The notes under the pieces are model-generated. The model had not been told where the DNA came from. It did no database searches and saw only the letters and a program-made list of their open reading frames with translations. Both the position numbers and the translations under genes were made by a program. 64,000 nt of DNA, taken from contig JAKFES010000001.1 in NCBI GenBank assembly GCA_036675585.1, positions 1 through 64,000 of the forward strand, given 5' to 3'. Within the stretch, counting starts at the first letter, position 1. Each line of letters opens with the position of its first letter. Source of the DNA: Zeimonas sp036675585. Its GTDB lineage: Bacteria > Pseudomonadota > Gammaproteobacteria > Burkholderiales > Burkholderiaceae_E. This document shows, piece by piece, positions 32,895-42,306 of this stretch.

Positions 32895-35048
32895 TCAACG
32901 CGCCAGCGCGGTGTCGGTGACCACGCGCGGCGTCAGGAACACGAGCAGCTCGGCCCGGTTGTTGGTGCGCGAGTTGTTCTTGAACGCATGTCCGATGACG
33001 GGAATGTCGCCGAGCAGCGGAACCTTGTTGACCTGGTTGCGCTCGAACTGCTCGTAGATCCCGCCGATCACGACGGTGCCGCCGTTCTCGACCAGCACCT
33101 GCGTCTGCACGCGCCGCGTGTCGATCGCGAAGCCCGCCGGCGTGAGGATCCCGACCGCATCGCGATTGACCTGCACCTCGAGGATCACGTTGCCTTCGGG
33201 TGTGATCTGCGGCGTGACCTCGAGCTTCAGGTTCGCCTTGCGGAACTGGATCGAAGTCGCTCCGCTCGACGTCGCCTGCTGGTAGGGCAACTCGGTGCCC
33301 TGCTCGATGACCGCGGTGCCCTGGTCGGCGGTGAGCACGCGCGGGCTCGAGACGACCTTGCCGCGCTGGTCGGCCTCGAGTGCCGACAGCTCGAGGTTCA
33401 GGAAGCGCGTGAGATCCGAGCTGAACAGGCTCACCGCGAAGGTGGCCGGATCGACCCCCGATACCGCCGCGGCCGGCAGGTTCACGAAGTTGGTGTTGGG
33501 CAGCAGCGTCGCGCCCGAACCCAAGCCACCGGGCAGCGGCGTCAGGTCGTGCACGCCCTGCAGGTTGCCCGAGACCGTCGCGCGTCCGGCGAAGTTGCCC
33601 GCGCTCGCGTTGATCCGGTTGAAGCCGAGCCGCACGCCCAGGTTGCGCGTGAAGCGGTCGTCGGCCTCGACGATGCGCGCCTCGATCAGCACCTGGCGCA
33701 CCGGGATGTCGATCTGCGCGATGACCTTGCGCACTTCCTCGAGCCGCGAAGGCGTGTCCTGCACGAACACCTTGTTGGTGCGCTGGTCGACGACGACGCT
33801 GCCGCGCTTCGACAGAACGCGCTGTTTCTCGTCGGCGAGCAGCCGCTGCAGCGCTTCGGCCTTCTGGTAGTTCAGCTGGAACGTCTCGGTGCGCAACGGC
33901 TCGATGTCGGAGATCAGCGCGCGCGACTCGAGGTCGAGCTTCTCCTTGGCGGCGATCTCCTCGCGCGGCGCGACCATGATGACGTTGCCGTTCTTGCGCA
34001 TGTCCAGACCCTTCGAGTCGAGGATGATCGCAAGGGCCTGGTCCCACGGCACGTCCTTCAGTCGCAAGGTGAGGCTGCCCGCCACCGAATCGCTGGTGAC
34101 GATGTTCAGGTTGGTGAAGTCGGCGATGACCTGCAGCAGCGCACGCACGTCGACGTTCTGGAAGTTCAGCGAGAGCCGCTCGCCCTTGTAGCCGGGCTGC
34201 GTGCCCTGCACGAGGCGGTTCGGATCCTCGCGGATCGGCTTGACCTCGACGACGAACTGCGTGTCGCTCTGGTACGCATTGTGCTCCCACTGGCCGTTCG
34301 GCTCGATGACCAGCCGCGCGTTCTCGCCCTGCTGGAACGCGCGCACGGTGCGCACCGGCGTGCCGAAATCGGTGACGTCGAGCCGTCGGCGAAGGTTCTC
34401 GGGCAGCTTGGTTCCGATGAAATCGACGACGACCATCTGGCCCTGCTGCCGGATATCGACGCCGACCCCGGGGTCGGACAGGTCGACGACGACGCGGCCC
34501 TCGCCGTCCTTGCCGCGGCGGAAATCGATGTCGCGCAGCGCGTGCTCGCCCTTGCCGTCGGCCTTGGCGAAGTTGTACACCGACGTGGCCTGCGCGCTCG
34601 CCGCGGCCGCCGGCGTGGGCTCGAGCGCGACGACCAGCGTGTTCCCGTCGATCGACGTCTCGTAGTTCAGCGGGCGCTTGAGATTCAGGACGATGCGCGA
34701 GCGGTCGCCCGATTGCACGATCGCGACGCTGCGCACGTCGCCCTGCGGCAACTCGATCGCGTTATGCCCCGAGCGATTGTCGGTGTCGACGAAATCGAAC
34801 GCGATGCGCGGCGGATTGGAGACCGAGAAACCGACCGGCGCCGCGGTCGGCGCGTTCTTCAACGTCACGCGCAGGTACGTCGTGCTGCCCTGCTGCACGC
34901 TGCTGACCGCCTCGATCGAGTTGGCCTGCGCCATCGCCGGCGACCACGCGACGACCGACGCGAGGCAGAGCACTGCGATGCACGCGGACCGTGCCGCGCG
35001 GGAGGCCACGCGGAGGGCCGATTGGATTTTGCGCAACATCGCTGTCAT
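32895..35048 (-). CDS. pilQ: Type IV pilus secretin
   Basis: Outer-membrane secretin channel for pilus exit and DNA uptake (717 residues). A signal peptide ends near SPAMAQ (about residue 35). Then come AMIN domains (two, about 45-260), a secretin/TonB short N-terminal domain (GERLSLNFQNVDVRALLQVI near 290), an N-domain, and the C-terminal secretin barrel with VEVTPQITPEGNVILEVQV. Two ATGs (35048 and 35039) are possible; 35048 overlaps the pilP stop by four bases and has GGGAG upstream. Length is normal. Confidence 0.96.
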   Translation of the reverse strand: MTAMLRKIQSALRVASRAARSACIAVLCLASVVAWSPAMAQANSIEAVSSVQQGSTTYLRVTLKNAPTAAPVGFSVSNPPRIAFDFVDTDNRSGHNAIELPQGDVRSVAIVQSGDRSRIVLNLKRPLNYETSIDGNTLVVALEPTPAAAASAQATSVYNFAKADGKGEHALRDIDFRRGKDGEGRVVVDLSDPGVGVDIRQQGQMVVVDFIGTKLPENLRRRLDVTDFGTPVRTVRAFQQGENARLVIEPNGQWEHNAYQSDTQFVVEVKPIREDPNRLVQGTQPGYKGERLSLNFQNVDVRALLQVIADFTNLNIVTSDSVAGSLTLRLKDVPWDQALAIILDSKGLDMRKNGNVIMVAPREEIAAKEKLDLESRALISDIEPLRTETFQLNYQKAEALQRLLADEKQRVLSKRGSVVVDQRTNKVFVQDTPSRLEEVRKVIAQIDIPVRQVLIEARIVEADDRFTRNLGVRLGFNRINASAGNFAGRATVSGNLQGVHDLTPLPGGLGSGATLLPNTNFVNLPAAAVSGVDPATFAVSLFSSDLTRFLNLELSALEADQRGKVVSSPRVLTADQGTAVIEQGTELPYQQATSSGATSIQFRKANLKLEVTPQITPEGNVILEVQVNRDAVGILTPAGFAIDTRRVQTQVLVENGGTVVIGGIYEQFERNQVNKVPLLGDIPVIGHAFKNNSRTNNRAELLVFLTPRVVTDTALAR

Positions 35049-35572
35049 TTGCTGCTCCCGTCCTGGATCTGCAGTGCCGTCTCGCGCTCGACCCAGTCGC
35101 CGGCGGCGTCCTGGACCAGTTCCTTCAGCTTGACCTCGGTTTCGCTGATTCGCGTGATCATTCCGTAGTTCTGTCCGGCGTAGTTGCCCACGCGCGCCTG
35201 GTACACGAGGTTCTCGGCCTGCAGCAGCGCGTACTGCCCGCGCTGGTTCGCCAGGTGCCCGACCATCCGGATCGAATCGAGCGGATAGCCCTCGAGCGCC
35301 TCGCGGCGACGCGTGAGGTCGGGCTTCAGCCCGCCGCGCGGACCGTCGCTCGCGCCCTCGGGCCGAACACCGGCGAGTTTCGCGATCGAGAAGGGGTCGA
35401 CCTGATTCTCGTTGTCGTAGCGATACGGCTCGAAGCGCCGGGGTTCGGCGATCGTCTGGTGCACCGGCTTCACGCCGGCGCGCACCGTCTGCATCCATTC
35501 GCGCAGTTCGGTCTGGTCGTTCGCGCAGCCGGCGAGCGCGACCGCTGCGATGGCGGCGAGCAGGAATCTCAT
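35045..35572 (-). CDS. pilP: Type IV pilus assembly lipoprotein
   Basis: A 175-residue inner-membrane lipoprotein that links PilNO to PilQ. The signal MRFLLAAIAAVALAGC has a lipobox LAGC (Cys 16). A disordered proline- and arginine-containing linker leads to the beta-sandwich domain with YPLDSIRMVGHLANQRGQ. ATG 35572 is chosen because it begins the lipoprotein signal; an upstream in-frame ATG gives only a basic tail. Stop overlaps the pilQ start. Confidence 0.94.
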   Translation of the reverse strand: MRFLLAAIAAVALAGCANDQTELREWMQTVRAGVKPVHQTIAEPRRFEPYRYDNENQVDPFSIAKLAGVRPEGASDGPRGGLKPDLTRRREALEGYPLDSIRMVGHLANQRGQYALLQAENLVYQARVGNYAGQNYGMITRISETEVKLKELVQDAAGDWVERETALQIQDGSSK

Positions 35573-35591
35573 TTCGCTGTCTTCCGTTGCG

Positions 35592-36281
35592 TCACTTCTT
35601 CTTGGCCTTCGCTTCGGTCGCCTTGCGCTTCTGCTCGGCGATCTCTTCCGGATCGAGGTAGCGGAACGTCTTGGCAATCGCTTCCATCGTCAATGCACCC
35701 GACGCGTTCGCCGCCGCCTGCCCGCGCTCGCCGGGCTGCGAGATCTGCAGGTCGTTGAGCGTGACGATGCGCGCGAGGTTGGCGATCTCGCTGGTGAAGG
35801 CGCCGAAGTCGTGGTAGCTGCCGGTCACGCGGATCGCGATCGGCAACTCCGCGTAGTAGTCGCGCACGACGACCTGGCCGGGCTTGAACAGCTCGAACTG
35901 CAAGCCGCGCCCGATTCCCGCCTGGTTGATGTCCGACAGCAGCGCGTCCATCTCGGCCTTGCTCGGCAACTGCTTCTCGAGCCGGCTGACGTACTGCATG
36001 ACCTGTTCCTTCTGCGCGCGCAGCACTTCGAGGTTCACCGCCTGCCGGCTCTTTTCGGTGAACTCCTGCTTGAGCCGCTGCTCCTCGGCGACGCGCGCAT
36101 CGAGGTCCTCGAGCTGCGTGCGCCAGTAGCCGAGCCACGCGGCGGCGAACAGCGCCGCGACGATCGCACCGAGCAGCGCGATGCGCGGAACGATCGGCCA
36201 CAGGCCGGGATGCCGCCCCTGCAGCCCCTGGAACTGCGCCGAGACGCTCGACAGGTCGATCGACGGGTTGAATCCGGCCAT
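35592..36281 (-). CDS. pilO: Type IV pilus inner-membrane platform protein
   Basis: A 229-residue bitopic protein forming heterodimers with PilN. One membrane helix (about 32-50, IALLGAIVAALFAAAWLGYW) is followed by a coiled coil (about 55-100, rich in Glu/Gln/Arg) and a ferredoxin-like periplasmic domain. The lysine-rich tail is unusual-looking but short. The start is 6 bases from the pilN stop, and the pilP gene follows 19 bases later. Confidence 0.94.
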   Translation of the reverse strand: MAGFNPSIDLSSVSAQFQGLQGRHPGLWPIVPRIALLGAIVAALFAAAWLGYWRTQLEDLDARVAEEQRLKQEFTEKSRQAVNLEVLRAQKEQVMQYVSRLEKQLPSKAEMDALLSDINQAGIGRGLQFELFKPGQVVVRDYYAELPIAIRVTGSYHDFGAFTSEIANLARIVTLNDLQISQPGERGQAAANASGALTMEAIAKTFRYLDPEEIAEQKRKATEAKAKKK

Positions 36282-36286
36282 CGCGC

Positions 36287-36979
36287 TCACCTCGTCCGTG
36301 CAGCGGCATGCGCCGCGATCGGCGCCGCGGCGCCTGCCGCCCTGGCCGCGCCGGCGGCGACCGGCGCGTTGGCCGCGGCGACTTTCGCCGGAGCGTCGGT
36401 GGCGTCGTTCGTGCGGATCAGCGCGTTGAGCGAGAACTCGAACAGCCTGCGGCTGCCGTCCTGCGCATCCTTCGCCTTCGGCTTGAGCTCGACGGCCTTG
36501 ATCTCGACGAGCTCGGGGCGCTCGAGCCACGGGGTGTGGTTCGACAGGTTGCGCAGCAGCTCGGAAACGCGCTCGTTCGACTGTGCGTACCCGACGAGCG
36601 CGACCTTGCGCTGGTCCTGGCGCATCGTCTTCAGATACAGGCCCTCGGGCGTGTGCTTGACCAGCTCGTCCATCAGGTGCACCGGGATCGTCCGGTTCGT
36701 CTGCAGGCTCTCGACGGCGGCCTGGCGCGCGCGCAGCGAATCGATCTCGGCGCGCAGCGTGGCGATCTCGCGGATCTGCTCGTCGAGCTTCGCGTTCTCG
36801 GCCTTGATGAAGTCGTTGCGTGCGCGCTGTTCGTCGATCCGGTGATCGATGCCGAGCGCGACGAGCACGCACGCCACGCCGGCGACGATCGCGGTGAGCG
36901 CCGAGGCGGCGACGAAATCCTTCTTGCGCCGCTCGCGGCGCATCTCCCGGTGCGGGAGCAGGTTGATGCGCGGAATCAT
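36287..36979 (-). CDS. pilN: Type IV pilus inner-membrane platform protein
   Basis: A 230-residue bitopic protein. The N-terminal INLLPHRE peptide that docks in PilM is present at residues 5-12. A membrane helix (about 27-43), coiled coil and periplasmic ferredoxin-like domain follow. The C-terminus is an Ala/Pro-rich tail of about 35 residues (from DAPAKVAAANAPVAAG on), longer than usual and probably disordered. It overlaps pilM by ATGA. Confidence 0.94.
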   Translation of the reverse strand: MIPRINLLPHREMRRERRKKDFVAASALTAIVAGVACVLVALGIDHRIDEQRARNDFIKAENAKLDEQIREIATLRAEIDSLRARQAAVESLQTNRTIPVHLMDELVKHTPEGLYLKTMRQDQRKVALVGYAQSNERVSELLRNLSNHTPWLERPELVEIKAVELKPKAKDAQDGSRRLFEFSLNALIRTNDATDAPAKVAAANAPVAAGAARAAGAAAPIAAHAAARTR

Positions 36980-38058
36980 GCGTCGAACCTCCGCATCGCC
37001 AGCCCGGTGGCGACCAGCAACGCCGGCGCGTCGGCGCGAAGCTGCCGCTCGCGGATCGCGTCCGACACCTCCATCCCCTGGAACGGGCTGAGGAGCTCGG
37101 TCGGCACCTGCGTGCGCTGCATCACCGCGTCGGCGAGCCCGGGCACGACCGACGAGCCGCCGGCAAGGTAGATCTGGTCGACGCGCGTATACGGCGTCGA
37201 CGTGAAGAAGAACTGCAGCGCCCGCGCGATGTCGGTCGCGCCCTGTTCGACGAACGGCTGGAGCAGGTCGCGCTGGTAGTTGTCGGGCAGGTCGCCGGTG
37301 CGCTTCTTGATCTCCGCCTCTTCGGGGGTGAGCCCGTAGAGCCGCACGAGGTCCTGCGTGAGCTGCTGCCCGCCGAAGGTCTGCTCGCGCTCGAACACGG
37401 TCTGCTCGTTGAGCACGACGGCGAGCGAGGTCGTCGTCTGCCCGATCGAGAACACCGCAATGATCTGGCCCTGCCCGTTGTTCGGCAGGAAGCGCGTCAC
37501 GTGATCGACCGCGGCGCGCAGCGCGTACGGCTCGACGTCCATCACGATCGGCTTCAGGCCGGCCATCTCGGCGACGGCGACCCGGTCGTCGACCTTCTCC
37601 TTGCGCGACGCGGCGAGGAGCACGTCGATTTCCTCCTCGGAGCCCTTGGACGGCCCGAGCAGTTCGAAATCGAGGTTCACTTCCTCGATCGGAAACGGAA
37701 TGTACTGGCTCGCCTCGGCCTCGACCTGGAGCTCGTAGTCCTCTTCGCGCAGTCCGGCCGGCACCAGGATCTTCTTGGTGATGACCGAACCGGCGGGCAG
37801 CGCGAGCGCCGCCTCGCGCGCACGGCTGTTGCATTTGCGCAATGCACGCAGCAGTGCATCGGCCACGGCGTCGGCCTTCTCGATGTTTCCGTCGACGATC
37901 GCGCCGCGTTCGATCGGCTCGATCGCGTAGCGCTCGAGCCGCATCGGCGTTTTCTGGCCCTTGACCAGCTCGACCACCTTCACGCTCGACGCGCTGAGGT
38001 CGATGCCCACCAGCGGCGGAGAACTTCGGCGAAAAAGACTCGGCAGAGGGATCGCCAC
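36976..38058 (-). CDS. pilM: Type IV pilus actin-like ATPase
   Basis: A 360-residue cytoplasmic actin/FtsA-like protein that binds PilN. The phosphate-1 motif is LVGIDLSASSVKVVELVKG near residue 16-34, the second near IAVFSIGQTTTSLAVV around 200, and the adenosine-binding LAGGSSVVPGL near 300. It is the first gene of the pilMNOPQ run. The 280-base gap to the divergent penicillin-binding protein gene shows no clear sigma-70 pair for it. Confidence 0.95.
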   Translation of the reverse strand: MAIPLPSLFRRSSPPLVGIDLSASSVKVVELVKGQKTPMRLERYAIEPIERGAIVDGNIEKADAVADALLRALRKCNSRAREAALALPAGSVITKKILVPAGLREEDYELQVEAEASQYIPFPIEEVNLDFELLGPSKGSEEEIDVLLAASRKEKVDDRVAVAEMAGLKPIVMDVEPYALRAAVDHVTRFLPNNGQGQIIAVFSIGQTTTSLAVVLNEQTVFEREQTFGGQQLTQDLVRLYGLTPEEAEIKKRTGDLPDNYQRDLLQPFVEQGATDIARALQFFFTSTPYTRVDQIYLAGGSSVVPGLADAVMQRTQVPTELLSPFQGMEVSDAIRERQLRADAPALLVATGLAMRRFDA

Positions 38059-38338
38059 AGGCGCCTCGACTTCAAAAAATCGTTAAACTTGAAGGACTTG
38101 CATTACGTAGTTGAATTTCGCTCGAGATACTGTCACCGAGCGCGATTCAATGTAAAGCGTTTTGTGCGGAAGTTCGCAGCGCACCGCGACCACCGGTCGT
38201 ACGGCACCGACCACTGGGCAGCGTTGCCGTGGCGCCGCGGATCGGCGGCAGATCGAAGCGGTTGTGCGGCAGCGCGACCGCCTGCGTCGATCCGTATAAA
38301 ATCCGCAACAGTCTTCGCGGCGTCCGGCCGCCTCCCGA

Positions 38339-40681
38339 ATGCCCGAACGCAACGCCCGCAACCCCCGCCGCAAGCCCCCGAAAAAGTCCCGCTGGCTGCG
38401 CATCGCGGCGGCGGCAGTCGCGATCCCCGTCACGCTCGCGTTCTCGGGTGCGCTGCTCGGTGCGCTCGCGCTGCTGCTGCTCAACGACCGGCTCCCGCAA
38501 CTCGACGCGATGCTCGATTACCGGCCGCGCATTCCGCTGCGCGTGTACAGCGCGGACGGCCAGTTGATCGGCGAGTTCGGCGAGGAGCGGCGCACCTTCG
38601 TGCACATCGAGGACGTCCCCGAAGTGATGAAGCAGGCGGTGCTCGCCGCCGAGGACACGCGATTCTTCGAGCACGTCGGCGTCGACCTGATCGGCGTCGG
38701 CCGCGCGGCGCTCGCCAACCTGTTCGCCGGCGGCACCGAGCAGGGCGCGAGCACGATCACGATGCAGCTCGCGCGCGAGTTCTTCCTGTCGAACGAGCGG
38801 ACCTACACGCGCAAGATCGTCGAGATCCTGCTGGCGCTTCGCATCGAGGACACGCTCAGCAAGCAACAGATCTTCGAGCTGTACCTGAACCAGATCTACC
38901 TGGGCAAGCGCTCGTACGGCTTCGCCGCCGCTGCGCGCACGTATTTCGACAAGCCGCTCGCCAGGATCAGCGCGGCCGAGGCGGCCGTGCTCGCCGGACT
39001 GCCGAAAGCGCCGTCGCGCTTCAACCCGATGGTCAACCCGGCGCGCGCGATCGAGCGCCAGCGATACATCCTCGGGCGCATGCGCGACGCCGGCTTCCTC
39101 ACGCTCGCGCAATACGAAGCGGCGATGACCGAGCGGCTCGTGTTCTCGCCCGCACGCGCCGACTACCCGGTCCAGGCGCCGTACGTCGCCGAGCTCGCGC
39201 GCCAGCTCGCGTTCGAGCTGTATCGGGAGGACATCTATTCGGCCGGGCTGAAGGTCTACACGACGATCGATCCGCAGCACCAGGCGGCCGCCAACGTGGC
39301 GCTCGAGAAAGGCGTCGTCGACTACGACCGGCGGCACGGTTTCCGCGGGCCCGAGCGCGTCGTCGACCTGCCCGCCGATGCGCGGGCGGCCGACGACGCG
39401 ATCGACGCGGCGCTCGGCGAACAGAGCGACATCGGCCCGTTCCTCGCGGCGGTCGTGCTCGAGGCCGACCCGAAGAAGGTCGTCGTCTCGCGCGGCGACG
39501 ACCAGCCGATCGAGATCACCGGCAACGGGCTGAAGTTCGCCGCCTCGGCGCTGGGCCCGCGCGCGAGCGCCTCGCGACGGCTGGTGCGCGGCGCGCTGAT
39601 CCGCATCAGCGGCAACGCCGAAGAGGGGTACCGGATCTCGCAGCTCCCCGAGGTGCAGGCGGCGCTGGTGTCGATGGACACGCACGACGGCGCGGTGCGC
39701 GCGCTGGTCGGCGGATTCGATTTCGAGCGCAACCGCTTCAACCGCGTCGTGCAGGCATGGCGCCAGCCGGGATCGAGCTTCAAGCCGTTCATCTACTCGG
39801 CTTCGCTCGAGAAGGGCTTCATGACGTCGACCATCGTCAACGACGCGCCGGTCCTGATCGATCCCGCACGCACCGGCGGGCAGCTCTGGGATCCGAAGAA
39901 CTACGACGGCAAGTACGAAGGCCCGATGCCGTTGCACACCGCGCTGGCGAAGTCGAAGAACATGGTCTCGGTGCGCATCCTCGATGCGATCGGGCCGCAG
40001 TATGCGCAGGATTACGTCTCGCGTTTCGGCTTCGATCCCGAACGGCATCCGGCGTACCTCACGATGGCGCTGGGCGCCGGATCGGTCACTCCGTGGCGGA
40101 TGGTCGAGGCGATCTCGGTCTTCGCCAACGGCGGATACCGCGTCGAGCCGTACATCGTCTCGCGGATCACCGACAGCAACGGCCGCCTGCTGGCGAGCGC
40201 GAAGCCCGACCGCGCCGGCGACCCATCGCTGCGCGTGATCGATGCGCGCAACGCGTTCCTGATGGACTCGATGCTGCGCGACGTCGTTCGCGTCGGCACG
40301 GCGACGCGGGCGAAGTCGCTCAAGCGCAGCGATCTCGCCGGCAAGACCGGAACGACCAACGACTCGATCGACGCCTGGTTCGCCGGGTACCAGCCGTCGC
40401 TCGCCGCGGTCGCGTGGGTCGGCTTCGACCAGCCGCACAAGCTCGGTGACCGCGAAACGGGCGGCGGCCTCGCATTGCCGATCTGGATCGATTACATGGC
40501 GACGGCGTTGCGTGGCGTACCCGAGAGCCCGATTTCGCCGCCCGAGGGCGTCGTGCGTATCGAAGGCCAGTTCTACCTGTCCGAGACGCGCCCCGGACTC
40601 GGCATCGCCTCGCTCGGCGTCGCCGAGGAGGGCGTCGCCACCGGCGCCGAAGCGGACCGGATCCGCGACCAGGTGTTCTGA
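38339..40681 (+). CDS. mrcA: Penicillin-binding protein 1A (bifunctional transglycosylase/transpeptidase)
   Basis: Builds and crosslinks peptidoglycan at the inner-membrane outer face (780 residues). An N-terminal helix (about 22-47) is followed by the glycosyltransferase domain with AEDTRFFEHVG near 104 and ELYLNQIYLGKRSYG near 180, an OB-like insert, then the transpeptidase: SSFK near 479, SKN near 540 and KTGT near 668. It is divergent from pilM, as in other Proteobacteria. A -10-like TATAAA lies at 38295-38300 without a matching -35 box. lptM and lysA follow on the same strand. Confidence 0.96.
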   Translation: MPERNARNPRRKPPKKSRWLRIAAAAVAIPVTLAFSGALLGALALLLLNDRLPQLDAMLDYRPRIPLRVYSADGQLIGEFGEERRTFVHIEDVPEVMKQAVLAAEDTRFFEHVGVDLIGVGRAALANLFAGGTEQGASTITMQLAREFFLSNERTYTRKIVEILLALRIEDTLSKQQIFELYLNQIYLGKRSYGFAAAARTYFDKPLARISAAEAAVLAGLPKAPSRFNPMVNPARAIERQRYILGRMRDAGFLTLAQYEAAMTERLVFSPARADYPVQAPYVAELARQLAFELYREDIYSAGLKVYTTIDPQHQAAANVALEKGVVDYDRRHGFRGPERVVDLPADARAADDAIDAALGEQSDIGPFLAAVVLEADPKKVVVSRGDDQPIEITGNGLKFAASALGPRASASRRLVRGALIRISGNAEEGYRISQLPEVQAALVSMDTHDGAVRALVGGFDFERNRFNRVVQAWRQPGSSFKPFIYSASLEKGFMTSTIVNDAPVLIDPARTGGQLWDPKNYDGKYEGPMPLHTALAKSKNMVSVRILDAIGPQYAQDYVSRFGFDPERHPAYLTMALGAGSVTPWRMVEAISVFANGGYRVEPYIVSRITDSNGRLLASAKPDRAGDPSLRVIDARNAFLMDSMLRDVVRVGTATRAKSLKRSDLAGKTGTTNDSIDAWFAGYQPSLAAVAWVGFDQPHKLGDRETGGGLALPIWIDYMATALRGVPESPISPPEGVVRIEGQFYLSETRPGLGIASLGVAEEGVATGAEADRIRDQVF

Positions 40682-40768
40682 AGTGCGGCAGGCGTCCGCG
40701 CGCGGGTTGCGATGGCGGGCGGCGTTCGCGGGAAGCGCTGGTTCGCACGAAGCGCAAGGGGCACTGAC

Positions 40769-41047
40769 TTGAGCGGCGCAAGGCAAGGCGCCGACGCGAG
40801 GGGCTTCGGCAGAGCCGTGCCCGTACGGCTCGCCGCCGCGCTGCTCGCGACCGCGCTGCTCGCGGCCTGCGGCCAGCGCGGCCCGCTCTATCTGCCGGCC
40901 GATCCGCCGCCCCGACCCGCAACCGCGGCGCCGGCGCCCCCCGCAGGCGCCGGACAGGCGAACCCATCGCCCGCAACCCCGGTGCAGCGGGCACCGGCAC
41001 AACGGGAGCCGGTGGCGCCCGACCTCAGCGAGAAGCCGCGACGATGA
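40769..41047 (+). CDS. lptM: LPS translocon maturation chaperone LptM-like lipoprotein
   Basis: A small lipoprotein with signal LLATALLAAC and the conserved GQRGPLYLP just after the lipidated cysteine, matching the LptM (YifL) family, which mimics LPS to help LptD disulfide maturation. The Pro/Ala-rich rest is typical. The start is uncertain: TTG 40769 has AAGGGG at 40756-40761, GTG 40817 would give a shorter, more standard signal, and ATG 40712 a long one. The stop overlaps the lysA start (ATGA), and this pairing with lysA is common. Confidence 0.85.
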   Translation: MSGARQGADARGFGRAVPVRLAAALLATALLAACGQRGPLYLPADPPPRPATAAPAPPAGAGQANPSPATPVQRAPAQREPVAPDLSEKPRR

Positions 41048-42306
41048 CGAATCCCTTGATCGACTACCGCAACGGCGTGCTGCACGTCGAGGACGTCGAC
41101 CTGCACGAGATCGCCCGACGCCACGGCACGCCCGCGTATGTCTATTCGCGCGCGGCGATCGAATCGGCGTTCGCCGCCTTCGTCGACGCCGTCGGTACGC
41201 GCGATGTGCTCGTCTGCTACGCGCTGAAGGCGAACTCGAACCTCGCCGTCGTCGACCTGCTCGCGCGCGCCGGTGCCGGCTTCGACATCGTTTCGGGCGG
41301 CGAGCTGCAGCGCGTTCTCGCCGTCGGCGGCGACCCGGGCAAGATCGTCTTCTCGGGCGTCGGCAAGAGCGAAGCCGAGATGCGCATGGCGCTCGAAGCC
41401 GGCGTTCGCTGCTTCAACGTCGAATCGGAGGGCGAGCTGCTGCGGCTCGATCGCGTGGCCGCATCGATGCGTCGCCGCGCGCCGGTGTCGCTGCGCGTGA
41501 ATCCCGACGTCGACGCGGGCACGCATCCGTACATCTCCACCGGTCTTCGCGAGAACAAGTTCGGCATCGCGCACGAGGACGCGCTCGACGTGTATCGGCG
41601 CGCGTCGCGCCTGGCGAACGTCGAGGTGATCGGCATCGATTGCCACATCGGTTCGCAGATCACCGCGGTCGAACCGTACCTCGCCGCCGCCGACAAGCTG
41701 CTCGAGCTCGTCGACGCGCTGCACGCCGAAGGCATCGGGCTGCGTCACATCGATTTCGGCGGCGGCCTGGGCATCCGCTACCGCGACGAGGAACCGCCGA
41801 GCGCGCAGGCGCTGCTCGCCGCGCTGTTCGAGCGACTCGACCGGCACCCGCTGGGACGCCGTCATGCGCTGCTGTTCGAGTTCGGCCGCTCGATCGTCGG
41901 CAATGCCGGCGTGCTGCTCACGCGCGTCGAGTACCGCAAGCGCAACGGCGAGCGGCGCTTCGCGATCGTCGACGCGGCGATGAACGACCTGATGCGCCCG
42001 GCGCTGTACGACGCGTACCACGGCGTGTTGCCGGTGCGCGTTCGCGACGAGGCGCCGGAACGCTACGACGTCGTCGGCCCGGTGTGCGAATCGGGCGACT
42101 GGCTCGCGCGCGATCGCTCGCTGGCCATCGCCGACGGCGACCTGCTGGCGATCGCATCGGCCGGCGCGTACGGGATGGCGATGGCGTCGAACTACAACAC
42201 GCGACCGCGCGCCTGCGAGGTGCTGGTCGACGGCGCGCGCATGCACGTCGTGCGCGAGCGCGAAAGCACCGAATCGCTATTCGCGCTGGAGCGGCGCCTT
42301 CCGTAA
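41044..42306 (+). CDS. lysA: Diaminopimelate decarboxylase
   Basis: Last step of lysine synthesis: decarboxylates meso-diaminopimelate (420 residues). The PLP lysine is in CYALKANSN (Lys 62), with HIGSQI near 200, GGGLGIRY near 240 and the active-site Cys in GPVCESGDWL near 345. It overlaps lptM at the start, and its last 30 bases overlap the convergent msrQ gene. A GC hairpin (42311-42332) right after its stop lies within msrQ. Confidence 0.98.
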   Translation: MTNPLIDYRNGVLHVEDVDLHEIARRHGTPAYVYSRAAIESAFAAFVDAVGTRDVLVCYALKANSNLAVVDLLARAGAGFDIVSGGELQRVLAVGGDPGKIVFSGVGKSEAEMRMALEAGVRCFNVESEGELLRLDRVAASMRRRAPVSLRVNPDVDAGTHPYISTGLRENKFGIAHEDALDVYRRASRLANVEVIGIDCHIGSQITAVEPYLAAADKLLELVDALHAEGIGLRHIDFGGGLGIRYRDEEPPSAQALLAALFERLDRHPLGRRHALLFEFGRSIVGNAGVLLTRVEYRKRNGERRFAIVDAAMNDLMRPALYDAYHGVLPVRVRDEAPERYDVVGPVCESGDWLARDRSLAIADGDLLAIASAGAYGMAMASNYNTRPRACEVLVDGARMHVVRERESTESLFALERRLP